A stretch of DNA of 64,000 nt, taken from NCBI GenBank assembly GCA_024509875.1, contig JAMPIV010012156.1, positions 62,001-126,000 of the forward strand, in the 5' to 3' direction. Shown piece after piece: positions 63,477 through 64,000 of this stretch (positions are counted from its first letter, which is position 1; the number at the start of each line of letters is the position of its first letter). Below the pieces are notes generated by a model. It was not told the origin of the DNA. It saw only the letters and a program-made list of their open reading frames with translations, and made no database searches. Source of the stretch: Oreohelix idahoensis. Its lineage: Eukaryota > Mollusca > Gastropoda > Stylommatophora > Oreohelicidae. The position numbers were made by a program, and so were the translations under genes.

Positions 63477-63725
63477 GCTGAGCGTCCTATTGGCAGAGTG
63501 GTTAGAGCGCTGGCCTTTAGCAGTAAAGGTGCCGGGCTCGAAACACGGTAGCCTCACAGTGCAGTCTACCCAGCTGTAAATGGGTACCTGGCCCTGCTCT
63601 TGAGTTAGGAATGGAAAATGCAGCGAGGAAGGGAACTGGTCACTCCAACTTTCGATGTTTGACCAAGTACAGTGAAGTCTCTAACTCTTCATTCCCCTAC
63701 AGCAGTATTTGCTATGGGTCTAACT
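63477..63725 (+). mobile_element. SINE-A copy 3
   Basis: CTATTGGCAGAGTGGTTAGA (A box), GGGCTCGAAACACGG (B box), CAGTCTACCCAGCTGTAAAT, GCAGCGAGGAAGGGAACTGG and CCCCTACAGCAGTATTTGCT, colinear with 6597-6847. Confidence 0.82.
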
Positions 63726-63963
63726 TTACTTTGTTATTCTAGCAGTCATAACTCTTTGTTGGTGTTTCCTCTGTGGATTTTCAGACACAGTGGCGGCGTC
63801 TCATTTTGTTATGAGTAGGTTATATGTCATAAGAGGGAAGGTTATCAGCAACAAAGTCCAGGTCGTCGATGTGTTTCCTCAGAGTCCACTTAATTCCAAG
63901 TGCCACATTTGTTCCTTCCTATATTTTTCTCCATTATTTTTTTGGTAGCTCCTTACAGAGCAT

Positions 63964-64000
63964 GAGCGTGCCCGATTGGCTAAGCGGTTAGGGCTCTTGC
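63964..64000 (+). mobile_element. SINE-A copy 4, cut by the window end
   Basis: GCCCGATTGGCTAAGCGGTT, followed by AGGGCTCTTGC at the window edge, is the SINE-A head. Confidence 0.7.

Overview
This window is repeat-dominated DNA from an animal nuclear genome. I found no host protein-coding gene, no complete tRNA or rRNA gene, and nothing bacterial such as operons or CRISPR arrays. The mix of RTE-type and I-type LINEs, several SINE families, a DD34D mariner, Tc1-type relics and Ty3-like elements with a Gmr1-type gene order fits an invertebrate or basal deuterostome. A mollusc-like animal is only a guess.

Layout. 1-3 kb: low-complexity tracts (60-G run, C-rich tract, GAT and TATC microsatellites) between SINE pieces. 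3.2-6.3 kb: a decayed RTE-clade LINE (RTE-a). 6.3-9.1 kb: SINEs, a 23-bp minisatellite and a 340-bp repeat (F). 9.1-19.8 kb: a nested stack in which an RTE-b LINE is split first by a nearly intact mariner (9395-10733, TA duplication) and then by a Gmr1-like LTR retrotransposon, element A (10880-19652, 5-bp duplication AAGAG). 19.85-29.4 kb: a minus-strand RTE-c LINE split by a second Gmr1-like family, element B (19992-28646), whose last 25 bp are deleted. 29.5-46.6 kb: three copies of an approximately 2-kb unclassified repeat (G). One copy is split by a nearly full-length I-type LINE (35046-39365, 11-bp duplication), and between G copies lies an RTE-d LINE with a textbook twin-priming inversion (42532-44209). 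47.7-52.3 kb: SINEs and a solo LTR of family A (49700-52114) nested in a SINE. 52.3-56.1 kb: mostly unrecognised sequence. 56.1-59.8 kb: a 24-bp satellite with a 360-bp higher-order period, interrupted by an inverted pair of Tc1-derived elements and by a SINE. 59.8-64 kb: SINEs, LINE ends and a 60-70-bp tandem repeat.

The strongest observations are these. (1) Two Ty3-like families carry integrase upstream of reverse transcriptase, the Gmr1 arrangement. (2) The solo LTR contains a 385-bp GT...AG segment in U5 that is absent, to the base, from both LTRs of element A, as expected if a spliced genomic RNA was reverse transcribed. (3) Twin priming, composite Tc1 and empty-site arrangements can be read directly from flanking duplications. 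All coding sequences here belong to mobile elements, and most carry at least one break.
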